64,000 bases of DNA from Coprinellus micaceus (Eukaryota > Basidiomycota > Agaricomycetes > Agaricales > Psathyrellaceae): NCBI GenBank assembly GCA_951394405.1, contig OX596343.1, positions 2,542,001-2,606,000 of the forward strand, given 5' to 3'. The stretch's first letter is position 1; the number at the start of each line of letters is the position of its first letter. The position numbers were made by a program, and so were the translations under genes. Positions 1 to 10,192 of this stretch are shown piece by piece. Below the pieces are notes generated by a model. That model was not told the origin of the DNA and ran no database searches. It worked only from the letters and a program-made list of their open reading frames with translations.

Positions 1-241
1 CGCCAGACTTCAGCATAGAAGGAAGGAGGGCGATAACGGAAATGAACTCCGGGTAGGGGCGAAGATAGCAAATACGCCGAGGAAAGAACGAGTGAGGTAA
101 CCTGGAGGGGAGGGGGATGGCATGGGAGGGGAAAGGATGTCGCAAGTCGCATTGACCAAGGAAAGCGAAGACAGTTGGGAGCAACGTGATAATTTAACTC
201 GAAAACCAGTCGGGGAGTGCATGAAAGCGCTGAACGTCTCC
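1..241. other. 3' flank of the PEX13-like gene, no gene seen
   Basis: These bases lie beyond the stop codon of the minus-strand PEX13-like gene. Open frames here run on into that gene as shadows in other frames. I see no convincing start, splice signal or protein family. Confidence 0.5.
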
Positions 242-1516
242 CTACACTGCCTTCTGCTCCTCAGCAGCCGGCTTCCTCCTCTCCAGAATCTCCACCCACT
301 TCCTTGGGAACCACCCCTCCCGCCCATCCCTCGTCCTCCCCTTCCACCACTCGCCCTCAACCTCAATTCTTGGATCGACTTCCCCTCCCGTCGCCGGATC
401 CAGCTTCCCAGTGATCGCAACGATCTCATCCTCCTTCAACAACAGCTCGTTCGGATTCGACGGTGCGAATGGGTACTTCGCTCGCGCAAACGTGAGTTGC
501 GAGGGGTCGAGCGGGGGGAGGGGTTGGCCCGGAACGTGTTGGGGACCACCAGCGATTTGGCCTTGCTGTTGTTGCTGGCGCTCAGCGATGATTTTGATGA
601 GTTTCGTCATGGCGTATGGGATGCCGAAGATGGCGAGGAGGAACATGATGAGTGGCTTCTTGCTCGCTTTGGGTGCTGGTTGGCCGTTAGGCAGCAGTCC
701 TGCTTGAACCGGCTTGCCGTTCACGAAGTCCTGGAACTGGTTCGCATTGATGCCCCCACTCGACCTCTTCCCCATCACAACCTCCTTCATCCACCTCAAT
801 AGCCCAAACAGTCCTAGTACGCTTCCCAGAGCGTTCCTCAACTGCCCGAACTGGTCTATCACCCCGACCATAGCGAAGAAGCTACTGTGAGTCGCCATGA
901 ACGTGCTCTCGACCATCTGCGCCATGCCCGTGAAGGTCTGCACAATACTGTGTAGGAGCTGGAACGTCGTCGCCGTCGTGCTTTCGAGCGTTTGAGTGAG
1001 ACTTGGAGGGAGAGGTTGGCCGTCTGGGCCAATCGGTACGCCATTAGGACCCATCATCCCCCCGCTCATCCCGCCCATTCCCCCGTATCCGCCGTACATT
1101 CCGCCCCCGTACATCCCTCCCCCGTACATTCCACCCCCATACGACCCGAGCCCGCCGTACGATCCCATTCCCCCGTAGCTACCATAGCTTCCAAGACCCC
1201 CATACGACCCCATCCCACCACCGTACGACCCAAGTCCGCCATACGAGCCCAGCCCGCCGTATCCGGATCCGAGGCGTGAGTACGGCGAGGTGTATGAAGA
1301 GTATGGGTTTGCAAGCGAGGCCATAGATGACGTCCCCGCCAGTGCTGCTGGCCTGTCAGGCACTGCTGGGGTCGCCATTGCCGCCGATTGTGAGACAGCC
1401 GTCTGTGGTATCGATGAGGCTGATAGTGCTGAGCTCGTCGTCGCCGCCAGGGCTGGTGAGGATGAGGAGGCGACAGAGGCGCCATTGCGCTCCCAAGGTT
1501 TTGGTGGGGAGCCCAT
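242..1516 (-). CDS. PEX13: Peroxisomal membrane protein PEX13-like (SH3 domain)
   Basis: PEX13 is a docking component of the peroxisomal protein import machinery in the peroxisome membrane, where its SH3 domain binds PEX14 and PEX5. The predicted protein has 424 residues. The N-terminus is MGSPPKPWERNG, typical of the family, followed at about residues 75-150 by a Gly/Tyr-rich stretch with many YGG and SYGGLGSYGG repeats. Hydrophobic segments lie in the middle (PLIMFLLAIFGIPYAM). An SH3 domain occupies about residues 343-411, beginning ARAKYPFAPSNPNELLLKE and containing EGEWWKGR and GWFPRKWVE. The open frame reaches 28 codons further upstream, but I chose the Met at 1516 because family members start there. 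One exon covers the whole protein; a short upstream exon cannot be excluded. Confidence 0.9.
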   Translation of the reverse strand: MGSPPKPWERNGASVASSSSPALAATTSSALSASSIPQTAVSQSAAMATPAVPDRPAALAGTSSMASLANPYSSYTSPYSRLGSGYGGLGSYGGLGSYGGGMGSYGGLGSYGSYGGMGSYGGLGSYGGGMYGGGMYGGGMYGGYGGMGGMSGGMMGPNGVPIGPDGQPLPPSLTQTLESTTATTFQLLHSIVQTFTGMAQMVESTFMATHSSFFAMVGVIDQFGQLRNALGSVLGLFGLLRWMKEVVMGKRSSGGINANQFQDFVNGKPVQAGLLPNGQPAPKASKKPLIMFLLAIFGIPYAMTKLIKIIAERQQQQQGQIAGGPQHVPGQPLPPLDPSQLTFARAKYPFAPSNPNELLLKEDEIVAITGKLDPATGGEVDPRIEVEGEWWKGRTRDGREGWFPRKWVEILERRKPAAEEQKAV

Positions 1517-1981
1517 CGTCGTCGACGTCGTGATGGTTTGAAACGATGAGAGGCACAAGACAGCGAAGGCAAGGGATTCGAGCGTGAGAAGAAAGGGCAA
1601 TCACGGGCCTCGGTGGGGCCGGCAATGACGACGCCGAAGATCCGCCGGATCATGTGGGCTGGGCGCTTAAACGGCGAGGGGCGGAAGCCTGGTAGAGTGG
1701 TTCGAGCAGATGTTTGGTAAATGGTACATTTGAGCGTATATTGGTAGTGGTACGGAGTTGTAAACGGTCCAACCAGACAAAGGAACTCAATTCTTCAGCG
1801 ACGCTCCATAATACAACCCGTCGCGACTTCGACGTTTCCTGGATCCAAGCCCGCAGCGAGGTCAAATAGAAGTGGGTTCGCCAATTAAAAGGTGACAGAA
1901 CACGCGCCTTTTGAGAAGAAATCCTCTGGATATACAGAACTGATACAAATACACACAAGCGATAGCAGTCCAGATGAGAAA
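1517..1981. other. Promoter of the PEX13-like gene and 3' flank of the F-box gene
   Basis: The minus-strand PEX13-like gene starts at the left edge and the minus-strand F-box gene ends at the right edge, so this 465-base gap should hold the promoter of the first and the terminator of the second. I found no further gene and no strong TATA box. Confidence 0.4.
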
Positions 1982-3754
1982 TCATGCGAGAGGCGTTCGG
2001 TAAGGCAAAGCGAATTCTATCCCATCGCAATATCCGCCTCCCTCAGGGTCCTTCTCCTCCTCCTGCTCCCCATCCTCCTCTAATATCACTTCCGCGTTCC
2101 TCTGGTCGGGCGAAGGGAGCGGATGAACCAGCACATCTCCACAATCCACAACGAGCGTCTTCCAGCGCCTAAGTTTCTCCACCTCCACTTGAAACGCCCT
2201 CTCGTTTGCGTTCCGGTTAACCTCTTCATCAATGTCTTCATTGCGGAGGGTCCTAACCCAAGGTCCTCCTATCATAGTACGTACCATGTACGTGACCTTC
2301 AGGGTAACACCCTGCAGATCAATCCCCTTGCCACGCAATTCCGAGACCAAATCCCGACCCTTGCTCTCGAGCTCTTCATCCGAATAAGGCTCCTTCACTC
2401 CTTTAACCCCAATATTCACACACCGAAGGCGAGAAACCGATTCTGCACACTCGATGTTTGTTGAATGCACAAGACGGGATTGTAAGAACCTCAAAGCCCC
2501 CTGCTCTGACATCCAAGACTCTCCACTCCCTCCGGGTGCACTCACGAATGTCTCGAGATTTGGGCAATAGAGGCCCCCTCCTGGCGCCAAGCTGCTCAAC
2601 TTCCCCAAGAGCGCCTCATAGTCCGTCCTCCCAATCAAACGGAGACTCCTGAGGTTCGGAACGAGATTGTCCTTGATGATTCCCAGGACCCACCATGTGG
2701 ACGGAAACGCTGAAGAGCTGCCCGAGATCCTGAACTCCGTGAGCTGCCCACCAAAACGCTCCATCCACTTGGTGAGCGATACTTCCATTTGACGGACGGG
2801 ATATCCCCCGTGTGTCATATTCACAAGAGCGAGCGAGCGTAACATCGGGAGGTCGAACAGTTCGTGACAGTTCGGCCCTGGTAGACCCCCAACAAATGCA
2901 ATCGACTCTAGGTGTGGGAGGCGCACCACCTTTGTCCCCAAATGCGGATGCACCCAATCGTCGCTAGTGCGACCCACCCTCCTTTTAAGCGCAAGGCTAA
3001 CGAGGTTAGAACATCTCCGGAGGAACCCGAAGATAATATATAAGTCGCCGTCAATTCCCAACTCCAAGTTCCTCAACGTCACCCAGCTCTGACGCACCAT
3101 CGGTGTGAAGCTCCCGAGCTTGAAGCCATCAACCCCACCGATTCGCAGCGATGCAAGGCTCGACAAGATCGCAGAAGGTGTTCGCCGCCCCGCTGCAGTC
3201 GACCCATCATCCGTAGAGCGGAGTTCGTACAGGATCCACCGACCATCCCGTGCGTCGGTGATAGCAATGTCGAGCTCGACCCAGCGAGGTGATGTTGCCG
3301 CAAGGACTGACCACAGGCTGTCGAGGGCATCATCGAATGAAGGGGGGTCAGAATGCTTCGGTCGGGTGGCGTTAATGATAGTCACACGCAGTGGATGAGC
3401 CTTCGACCTTTCCAACCAAACCTTGATGCGCCTCTCGAGAGCCTTCATTTGGCGCGGGTAAGCCCCGTTGCGACCGTTGGCTTTGCTGTTGGCGTCGAAG
3501 AGGTTTGGAAGGCATACTTTAATATCGGACCAAAGCTCCGGCGTACTGAGTGTGATCGCGCGCCATTCACTACAGACTTGTGCAAGGAGGTCGGAGGGGT
3601 GGAGCTTCGAGGAGAGGGGGGGTGAGTTAGCGGAGGAGGTCGTGGAGGAATGGAGATGAGAGAAGATTTGGGTTTTGGTTTCGACAGGGAGTATGGCATT
3701 AATGAGATGGAGGGGTGGGGAGATGGAGGGGGAGAGAGGGAGTGCAGTGGACAT
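1982..3754 (-). CDS. F-box-like protein, agaricomycete expanded family
   Basis: A single-exon gene for 590 residues. Residues about 20-80 look like a basidiomycete F-box: LPVETKTQIFSHL followed by LAQVCSEWRAITLSTPELW, the usual pattern for docking to SKP1 in SCF ubiquitin ligases. The rest resembles the leucine-rich C-terminal region of these proteins (for example PHLESIAFVGGLPG and PNLRSLRLIGRTDYEALLGKL). The start at 3754 gives MSTALPLSPSI just before the F-box. A paralogue with the same layout lies next to it at 4165-6813 but is broken. The target protein is unknown. Large F-box families of this kind are common in mushrooms and turn over quickly. Confidence 0.8.
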   Translation of the reverse strand: MSTALPLSPSISPPLHLINAILPVETKTQIFSHLHSSTTSSANSPPLSSKLHPSDLLAQVCSEWRAITLSTPELWSDIKVCLPNLFDANSKANGRNGAYPRQMKALERRIKVWLERSKAHPLRVTIINATRPKHSDPPSFDDALDSLWSVLAATSPRWVELDIAITDARDGRWILYELRSTDDGSTAAGRRTPSAILSSLASLRIGGVDGFKLGSFTPMVRQSWVTLRNLELGIDGDLYIIFGFLRRCSNLVSLALKRRVGRTSDDWVHPHLGTKVVRLPHLESIAFVGGLPGPNCHELFDLPMLRSLALVNMTHGGYPVRQMEVSLTKWMERFGGQLTEFRISGSSSAFPSTWWVLGIIKDNLVPNLRSLRLIGRTDYEALLGKLSSLAPGGGLYCPNLETFVSAPGGSGESWMSEQGALRFLQSRLVHSTNIECAESVSRLRCVNIGVKGVKEPYSDEELESKGRDLVSELRGKGIDLQGVTLKVTYMVRTMIGGPWVRTLRNEDIDEEVNRNANERAFQVEVEKLRRWKTLVVDCGDVLVHPLPSPDQRNAEVILEEDGEQEEEKDPEGGGYCDGIEFALPYRTPLA

Positions 3755-4164
3755 TGTGTGCGACGTGAGAATGAGTGGGGGTCAATCGAGGTCTAGGGGG
3801 GCTTTATATAAGGGCTTAATCCTTTGTCGCTTGCTTGTGTCTATAATGGTAGCAGGCCACATTGAGGCTCGGATCAAAGGACGAGCCGCATAGCGACCTG
3901 ATAAGTGTCGCTCAAAGCTGGTCCCATTGCCGGACGCCATTCATGGTCGCACTCATTATACTACAATGAGTCGTGGGATACGTATGACGTTTGGAGTGGC
4001 TTTGTTTTGAGAAGGCTGCACAGAAGGTATTTGGGAGTAAATAATTTTTTGCGAAAGCGTCTTAGGTATAACTGGGGCACGGTACGTCGAAGCGTGGGAC
4101 GCCCGAGAGCAATTGAGCTAGTGTAAGGGGTAGGATATACGGCGAATTTAAATTAAGGTGGGGA
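3755..4164. other. Intergenic stretch between the two F-box paralogues
   Basis: This holds the promoter of the intact F-box gene and the end of the broken one. The remaining bases are AT-rich with an ATATATGGA run near 4170. I see no gene. Confidence 0.4.
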
Positions 4165-5075
4165 CTACATATATATGGAGACCACGGAAGCGTCATAACG
4201 AGCGCAAATAAAATGAGGGCTAGGAAATGTTGAAACAAAGACTTCACCAGAATCAATAACAAGACTCTTCCAAGACTTCCACTGGTCCTCGAACCCCCTT
4301 CTCTTCCCATCCGTAGAGGCTGTGTATGTGATCCTGATCCTAACGCCCTTCAGATCGACACCGCGAAATTTCAGTCTGGCTACGAGCACAATGCCTTTCC
4401 ACTCGATATCGCAATCCGGCACCTTGGGACCTCCAACCCCAATATGCACGAAGCGGAGTTTATTCTCCAAGAGGCACCCCACCCTCGATTCCAGGATGCG
4501 CAAGGCGGCCTGCTCCGTTTGCCATGCATGCTCATGACCGAGCGGGACACTGACAAAGCTTTCGAGCTGAGGGTAGTAGAGACCGCCATCAGGCAGCGTA
4601 TTCCCGAGCCTACCCAGAACCATATCGTAGTCCGGCCTGCCAAGAAGCGTGATATTCTTGACATTTGGAATCAGGTTCGCTTTCAAAAACGCGATGAGCC
4701 ACCAATTGGACGGGTGTAAACCGCCTCTGAGAGCGAAGTTCGTGATACCCCCGCCAAAACACTCCATCCAAGCTGTGGGGGGGGGGGCTCCACCCTCTTC
4801 CTATAAGACTCGGACTTTTCTAACCCTCCGAAGGTGGCTACAACGGTGAACGAGCTGAAGGCGGGGATGTCGAACGCCTTGTGAAGACCGGCAGTAGGCG
4901 GGCTCTCGACAAAGGTTATGGATTTTAGATGAGGAAGCCTCACTTTCTCTCCGGAATAGGGCTCATGCCGCACATCCCAGTAGTCCACGTTTTGCTTCAT
5001 CTCGAGGTCGACGAGGGCCGGGCACGCTTCAAGAAGCCCGAGAAAAGCACCCACCTCACAGAGCTTCACGGCAAG

Positions 5076-6110
5076 CTACAACCAGACCGTTCTTTTTTAA
5101 AACATTTGCTATCCGATAGTTAAGTACTACTTAATGTTAAATACTGTGTTTAAACATCGATCCACGACATTTTTACTGACGACGGCAATGCATTCAGAGA
5201 AGACTAGAATGCCGTATTTAAACATCGCTTGAAGGTGGTTAAGCACTAATTCAGTCGGCTGTGTTTAAGTTGGTTGAGTACATTGGGTCGGGGTGTTTAA
5301 ACACCGGTATTCAAGCCGGTGTTTAAACACGCACTCCCCATCAAATCGATGAATGCAGCCGCCCCTAATGGGCGACAGCGTCAAATACCTCGAAGTCCCA
5401 TCCCCATCACCTCGAAAGTGGTGGAGAGAGGCAAAGAGAAGTGGGGGATTTGCTCCGTTCGCCCTCGGGTTATATAGCCCTGGGCCTTTGGCTCTGTTTG
5501 GTTCTGCTAAACAATCAACGCGTGACCGCCGCGACCGCGTTGTTTGGCAAGCAAACAAGGGCTGGCTATATAAGCCGCACCTCTTTGCAAAAATGCCCCA
5601 ACGCCTCTCTTCCCCCTTCCACCACACGGGTTGGTGAGGAGTGACTGAGAGGTGTTCAACCCATTTTGCCTTTGGGCAAGGGGCGACAGGGGTGCCGGCT
5701 TCTCCATAGCCGGTGTTTCAAGCCCCGTTCGACCAGGCACCCACTGGCCGGGTGGGTGTCTACCTCGACCGCCTTGCTGGGCCCCGTCCAAGGACCCTGT
5801 ATTTAATTATTAGTGTTTAACTACCAATGGTATTTAAATATGTATAAGGTATTTAAATACATGTATCTCATGTTTTACAGCGCGGGGCCATGTTAAGCGC
5901 CCGTCCGTCCACCACCATCCCTCGCCACCCCACTCGACTCACGTGCCATGGGCCGAAACCAGTGTTTAAACACACTTTTCTTCCTGCCTGCAAAGGCCAG
6001 ATAGCTATCCGAAGCATTCTCTACCACTGTATTTAAACACAGTATTTAACATTAAGTAGTACTTAACTATCGGATAGCAAATGTTTTAAAAAAACACGGT
6101 CTGGATTCTT
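5076..6110. mobile_element. Non-autonomous long-TIR DNA transposon inside the F-box pseudogene
   Basis: About 1035 bases bounded by long terminal inverted repeats: 5082-5156 matches the reverse complement of 6029-6104 over about 72 bases with two substitutions, starting CCAGACCGT. Both TIRs hold the block TATCCGATAGTTAAGTACTA. The flanks share CGGCAAG (5069-5075 and 6111-6117), a likely target-site duplication of 7 bases and perhaps up to 9. Long TIRs and a duplication of that size suggest a MULE-like non-autonomous element, but the superfamily is inference. The inside has no transposase. It is rich in the palindromes GTTTAAAC and TATTTAAATA. Confidence 0.85.
5082..5156. repeat. Left terminal inverted repeat of the F-box-disrupting element
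   Basis: This pairs with 6029-6104 in inverted orientation. The two arms differ only where the left has TTC and the right has TGT after CCAGACCG, and they diverge after the GTGTTTAAA motif. Such little divergence points to a fairly recent insertion. Confidence 0.85.
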
Positions 6111-6813
6111 CGGCAAGGCTTAGCACCGTCATCCAGCGGTGGGAAGCAAGGGAAGAGAATTCTTCTTCCCCTCCGTGGAAGCCCAGAGAGGTGATGTTTG
6201 GGAAGGAAAGGGAAAGAGGACTAGCACGACCCGGATCCTGGTCTCCCGGCTGGAGGACATGTAGCAACCACCGGCCAGTACCATCCAGATATTTAATCTC
6301 GAACCCGACCCAGCGGGACGAAGTGGCTGATAGAATGGACCACAGAGAGTCGAATGCAGCGATGTATGAAGCCGGGTGTAATTCTGCGTCACGGTGCGCA
6401 TCGAACAGGTTGACCCTGAGGGGTTGAGCTTTCGACCTTCCAAGCCAAGAAATGACCCGTTCCTGGAGGGCTTGCATCTTCCCTACTAGGCGCGCTAGGT
6501 CCGACTGGGTCTGAGTTTCGCCGTCTGGTCCCAGGATTGAGAGACGGGAGGACCATGGGATGGCGATCTTGAGGTAAGACCAGAGTTCGGGCATGGAATA
6601 CGCGATGAGGCGCCAATCCTTGCACACTTGGGTGAGGACATTAGAGGGGTGGGTCTTCGACGAGATAAACGGTGCGTGGTTGCCAGACGTTGCCTCTATG
6701 TGGACTTGATAGAAGATCTGGGCCTGTATTTCGACAGGGAGTGCGTTGTTGGTACTCGCGCAGACTAGCAAAGGGGAAAGCTCTGTATCGGGCGAGATGG
6801 ACGGTGTGGACAT

Positions 6814-7249
6814 GGTGGGGTGGGTTGGGCTCTTACCATAGTGCAGTCGGAGGCATGCTTTTATAGGCGATCTGTAGACAGCCAGTGCGCCACTCACCGT
6901 GTGGTGCTGGCATTGCCCGTCGTCGAGAAGGGCAAAGCATGAGCGATCAAAACTGCGCGAGCGACATGAGCGCCGGTCAAAGCGCTAATGAACCAGGGCG
7001 CCAGCCGTCACGGCAATGCGGCTGTTGCAATAGTATGGTAGTCAAAGTTGATGTTCCAGCGTCCGACCGAGGTTGCCATGGTGGAATAATTGCCATAGTG
7101 GACTTCCCTGATGCGCAGAACGGATTATACAACGAAGATTTGAATACAGCAAGGTCAGAGCAAGATGTCAACAGCGAACCACTGATGCACAGAATCTGGG
7201 TTCAAGAGCCCCGAATTGAGGTTTAGCTACCTTGGGAAATTCAGCGCTG
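6814..7249. other. Intergenic stretch, no gene seen
   Basis: The promoter side of the broken F-box gene. Short open frames on the plus strand show no family resemblance and no splice pattern. Confidence 0.35.
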
Positions 7250-7399
7250 GGAGCGGCTAGTGCTGCTGCGAGCCGAGGTCGAGCTACCTCGAGTCGCGTT
7301 GGCATCAAAACTCGGTCAACTCGAACTCGGCATGGATCGAGCTCACCTCGAGAGCTCGATCCGTATATGGAACCTTACGTAGCCCCCTTTCCTCGCTGA

Positions 7400-8342
7400 G
7401 AGGGATTCCCTCACAAAACGGTCGATGCAGGCAGAGGCTCACCCTTTTAACACTAAATCACCTGGGAAGAGGAACTGGAGGCATTGGCGGCCATCTAGGG
7501 GGAAAGGGGACCTGTTCAAGCAAGAGCAGAATGACCCCACTGCACTCACAGTTGAAAGAGTGGATGGACTTATCAAGGAGCTACAGGTATCTCTGGAAAC
7601 GTATATCATGCGCGAGATTCAAAACCAGTCCGGTCTATACCTACTTCGGAACCGGTATGAACCTGTCAAAGGCAAAGAGCCTCAGATCATCCCTCTCAAG
7701 TTCAGGCACTACCTCAACGTCCCAGCCTTCAAACACCGGGCTGCCTTAACGCGACTCCTAACGGGGTGTCACACTTTGGCGGTCGAAAGAATGAAATGGC
7801 TGCATGATGACGACGGTCGGAAGCTGATACTTGCGCGAGAGGGAAGACTCTGCAGATTTTGTGTCCATGTGCCAGAATCACCTGAACATGCCCTCCTGGA
7901 GTGTGAGGCGAGCGAGGATCTCGTCAACGCGAGATCGGCCTACTGGTCGGCAATGCGTGAGATAGACTCGACGCTCCCACCCCAGCCTAACAGGTTTCGG
8001 TATCTCATTGACGGCTTACAGGAGATTGTAAGCCGCAGGGAACTGACCCGTGTCCAGGCTAAGTTTGCGCATCAGGTCCTGAGCATATATGACGATGCTC
8101 CCATGTATGTTCCGTTATATGGTCACCTGGAGGAGGCCAGGCCTCAGGAGTAAAAGGACCACATCTACTCCTCCCTGAGAATGCTTGGTGTACGGCCTGA
8201 AACACGTGCGTCTGTTCTACCAGGTATTGTAAGGGAAGGAGCTGGAAGGGAACACTATAGTTACTTGCTCTGTAGTATATACTTCCAGACCCCGGCGTTC
8301 AGTAATTGGACCACGTCCGGGTAATAAGACTAAGACTAAGAC
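7400..8342 (+). mobile_element. 5'-truncated LINE (Tad-like) 3' end
   Basis: A LINE relic runs from about 7400, an estimated edge, to a tail of TAAGAC repeats ending at 8342. It contains the C-terminal open frame at 7425-8153 and a 3' untranslated stretch of about 190 bases. The 5' truncation and short tandem tail fit target-primed reverse transcription. I could not define target-site duplications for the LINE inside the hAT-like element. Confidence 0.65.
7425..8153 (+). pseudogene. C-terminal fragment of a LINE reverse transcriptase polyprotein
   Basis: A frame of 242 residues without a reverse transcriptase core. It contains HRAALTRLLTGCHTLAVERM followed by a zinc-knuckle-like RLCRFCVHVPESPEHALLEC with spacing C-x2-C-x8-H-x4-C. 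This combination is seen after the RNase H region in Tad-type LINE proteins of mushrooms. The catalytic YADD region and endonuclease are missing, so it is a dead fragment. The first Met is arbitrary because the true protein began far upstream. Confidence 0.75.
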
Positions 8343-8663
8343 GCCAAATTGTCGAAACCAGGCCAGTTTCCCGTTTTGGGGGTTGCCATCAAGGTAGCTC
8401 GAGGTAGCTTGAACCTAGCTCGAGCTCATCAAGGTCGAGCTCCCGGATTTGGGCGTGGGACCTGCCTCGAGGTGAGCTCGGATCGAGCTACCTCGAACTC
8501 GCAGCAGCACTAGGAGCGGCCCAAAACGAGCTGAGAAAGTCAAGCGCCCGCGATCATGGTGGGCGGAAGCGAGGGGTGCGACAAGAACATTCGGCTGACT
8601 CGACGGGGAAGCAGGACGAGAGGGAGTCAAAGCCACAAACGCAACCCTAGGGAGAGCCTAGCA

Positions 8664-8735
8664 GGGGGCATAGCTCAGTTGGGAGAGCAGTAGACTGAAG
8701 TTCTAAAGGTCCCGCGTTCGATCCGCGGTGCCCCC
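8664..8735 (+). tRNA. tRNA-Phe (anticodon GAA)
   Basis: A 72-base cloverleaf without intron. The acceptor arms GGGGGCA and TGCCCCC pair fully. The D arm is GCTC..GAGC, the anticodon loop is CTGAAGT with anticodon GAA, and the T arm is CCGCG-TTCGATC-CGCGG. Internal promoter boxes A (TAGCTCAGTTGGGA) and B (GTTCGATCC) are visible. A T5 run at 8737-8741 can end RNA polymerase III transcription. The outermost anticodon-stem pair is a G-A mismatch. Confidence 0.93.
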
Positions 8736-9129
8736 ATTTTTGCTCCTCTCCGCCATGATTTCAACAACCCTCGCACTCATAGTGCCACCCCACAAGGTGG
8801 TACTTTATTTTCCGCAGCCCCTACACCCATTCCAAAGCTCGAAAGCATCTCATCCGAAAGGTTCGACTGTTCGACCCTTCCCTCTCACATGCCAGTATCA
8901 TGGTGTGTTCACAACCAAAAAGAAACTTTAATCGCTCTATTTCCTCCACCCTCAGTTCGATGCGTTACAGCGGGGCAGCTACCCGTAATTTTGGTTCGAA
9001 GCTTCAGAACTTGACTTGGCTAACAGTATTCCAGAACGCTGCTCCCTGCCTCAGCGCTCCAGCTCAGATGACAGGCGAACTCCACCGACTCCAGCGAGCG
9101 AGCCTGCGCCCCAGGGTGACCCTACGAGA
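8736..9129. other. Downstream of the tRNA, no gene seen
   Basis: Apart from the T-run terminator beside the tRNA, there are no recognisable exons. Short open frames on the plus strand have no family features. Confidence 0.35.
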
Positions 9130-9545
9130 TAGGGTTAGTCCTTGGGTTAGTTCTTGATGGTTCATCGTAAAAGCGACGCACCTCCGTGGGCTTCATCAAT
9201 ACTCCCGATAAGCTCCTTCCCATGGCTATAGCCAAGTGGGACGTAAATGATGCCGCGGTGCACGAGAACGGAGAGGCTTCCGATGACGGTCGCCTCTTGA
9301 CCTCCACCTAGACCGCCAGTGGAGACAAAGACCCCGGGGCACTGCCTGCGTGCTTGCCCGTAGCCCAAATTTGGCGGTCGAGTTCCAGAATGCCTGTAAC
9401 GAGAGAACGATGCAATAAGTCTGTCGATTTACTGGGGTTGCAACCGGAGCGACTAACCCTCCACTGAGTTCCCATAGTCCCGTAACGAGCAGGAACACCC
9501 ATTAGGAATGCGTGGACCCAGATACTCACCGATTCGACCACTTGT
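9130..9545 (-). pseudogene. Degenerate WrbA-type quinone reductase fragment
   Basis: Minus-strand pieces match the intact gene at 17507-18381. First comes HAFLMGVPARYGTMGTQW (compare FLLGIPAAFGAIPSQWK), then DRQIWATGKHAG in another frame, then PGVFVSTGGLGGGQEATV and GIIYVPLGYSHGKEL ending in EAHGGA in a third frame. The first exons and the last exon are missing, and frame shifts separate the blocks. The flavodoxin-like core is therefore present only as a relic. Confidence 0.8.
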
Positions 9546-10192
9546 GGGCAATATATACCGAAATGTTTTGTGCGTCGACCGGTGTAGACGCTGGAGTCTG
9601 GGTGGTAGATCTGATCGCTCGTCTCGAGCGCTTACCTTGGGAACATATCTTATGATCACTGATTGTGACTTTCGTAGTGAAACTCGGATCCTTGATGAAC
9701 TACTGGAGAATTGCCTTTGGACCACCCGTTGCGGTAAAACATGAGACTGGGCATGGGGTCCACACGCTCTGTGCTCGGGTTTCGGACTACATAAGGCTAG
9801 TTCCTGATGTAAGTAGGTAGTCAGGTCTAACCACAACTGTTGCATCTCGAGTCTCCCTCGGGGCTCTCCGCTACCACCTCCTGAGCTCTCCCCGTTGCTT
9901 GCGGGCTCAAGTTAGACGCACGCCCTCGGCGGACCTTGCGTTGTAATACAATCGGGTTTCAAACTCATGCTACGCATCACATACCACGAGAATGTGCGAC
10001 GACGCCGGGGCTCGCACAGGGACGGTCACCCCACGCAATCGGTGATTTTTAACCCCCCATGAGAGAGTGCGCTGACCATGGAGCCCGAGTGCCCGTACAA
10101 TAGGGAGTTCGAGTTGACGAGTCGCCCGACAACTGTATAAAGACCATCGTGTACGCGATGTAGTTCAGTTACTAATTTCTCCCACTTTCGGT
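9546..10192. other. Intergenic stretch and promoter of the small secreted protein gene
   Basis: No protein family was recognised. The last 100 bases before 10193 include a pyrimidine-rich stretch typical of fungal start regions. Confidence 0.35.

Larger units (their letters stand above)
4165..6813 (-). pseudogene. F-box paralogue broken by a transposon and a frameshift
   Basis: Read on the minus strand, the N-terminal part (6813 to about 6111, starting MSTPSISPDTELSP) has an F-box with LPVEIQAQIFYQV and LTQVCKDWRLIAYSMPELW. It stops after RWMTVLSLA, where a 1 kb inverted-repeat element begins. The reading resumes beyond the element as VKLCEVGAFLGLLEACPALV and aligns with the neighbouring intact paralogue (KVVRLPHLESI against EKVRLPHLKSI). 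A second break is a run of 11 G at 4777-4787, after which the frame changes to MECFGGGITNFALRGG and stays open to 4165. The order and spacing match the 590-residue neighbour, so this was a full-length gene. Transcripts spliced across the insert are conceivable but I see no evidence for them. Confidence 0.85.
7258..8512. mobile_element. hAT-like non-autonomous element with an inserted LINE end
   Basis: The 15-base ends TAGTGCTGCTGCGAG (7258-7272) and its exact reverse complement (8498-8512) are flanked by a perfect 8-base duplication GGAGCGGC (7250-7257 and 8513-8520). An 8-base target duplication with TAG-starting ends is the signature of hAT transposons. Next to each end lies a zone of repeated GCTCGA, CTCGAG and GAGCTCACCTCGAG words in inverted orientation, the usual subterminal transposase-binding pattern. 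No hAT transposase is present. The middle (about 7400-8342) is the 3' part of a LINE, so this is a nested insertion. Confidence 0.88.

Noticed and set aside
122..802. A 226-codon plus-strand frame overlapping the PEX13-like gene
   Set aside because: It is a shadow of the minus-strand coding sequence, has no family features and lies fully inside a well-supported gene.
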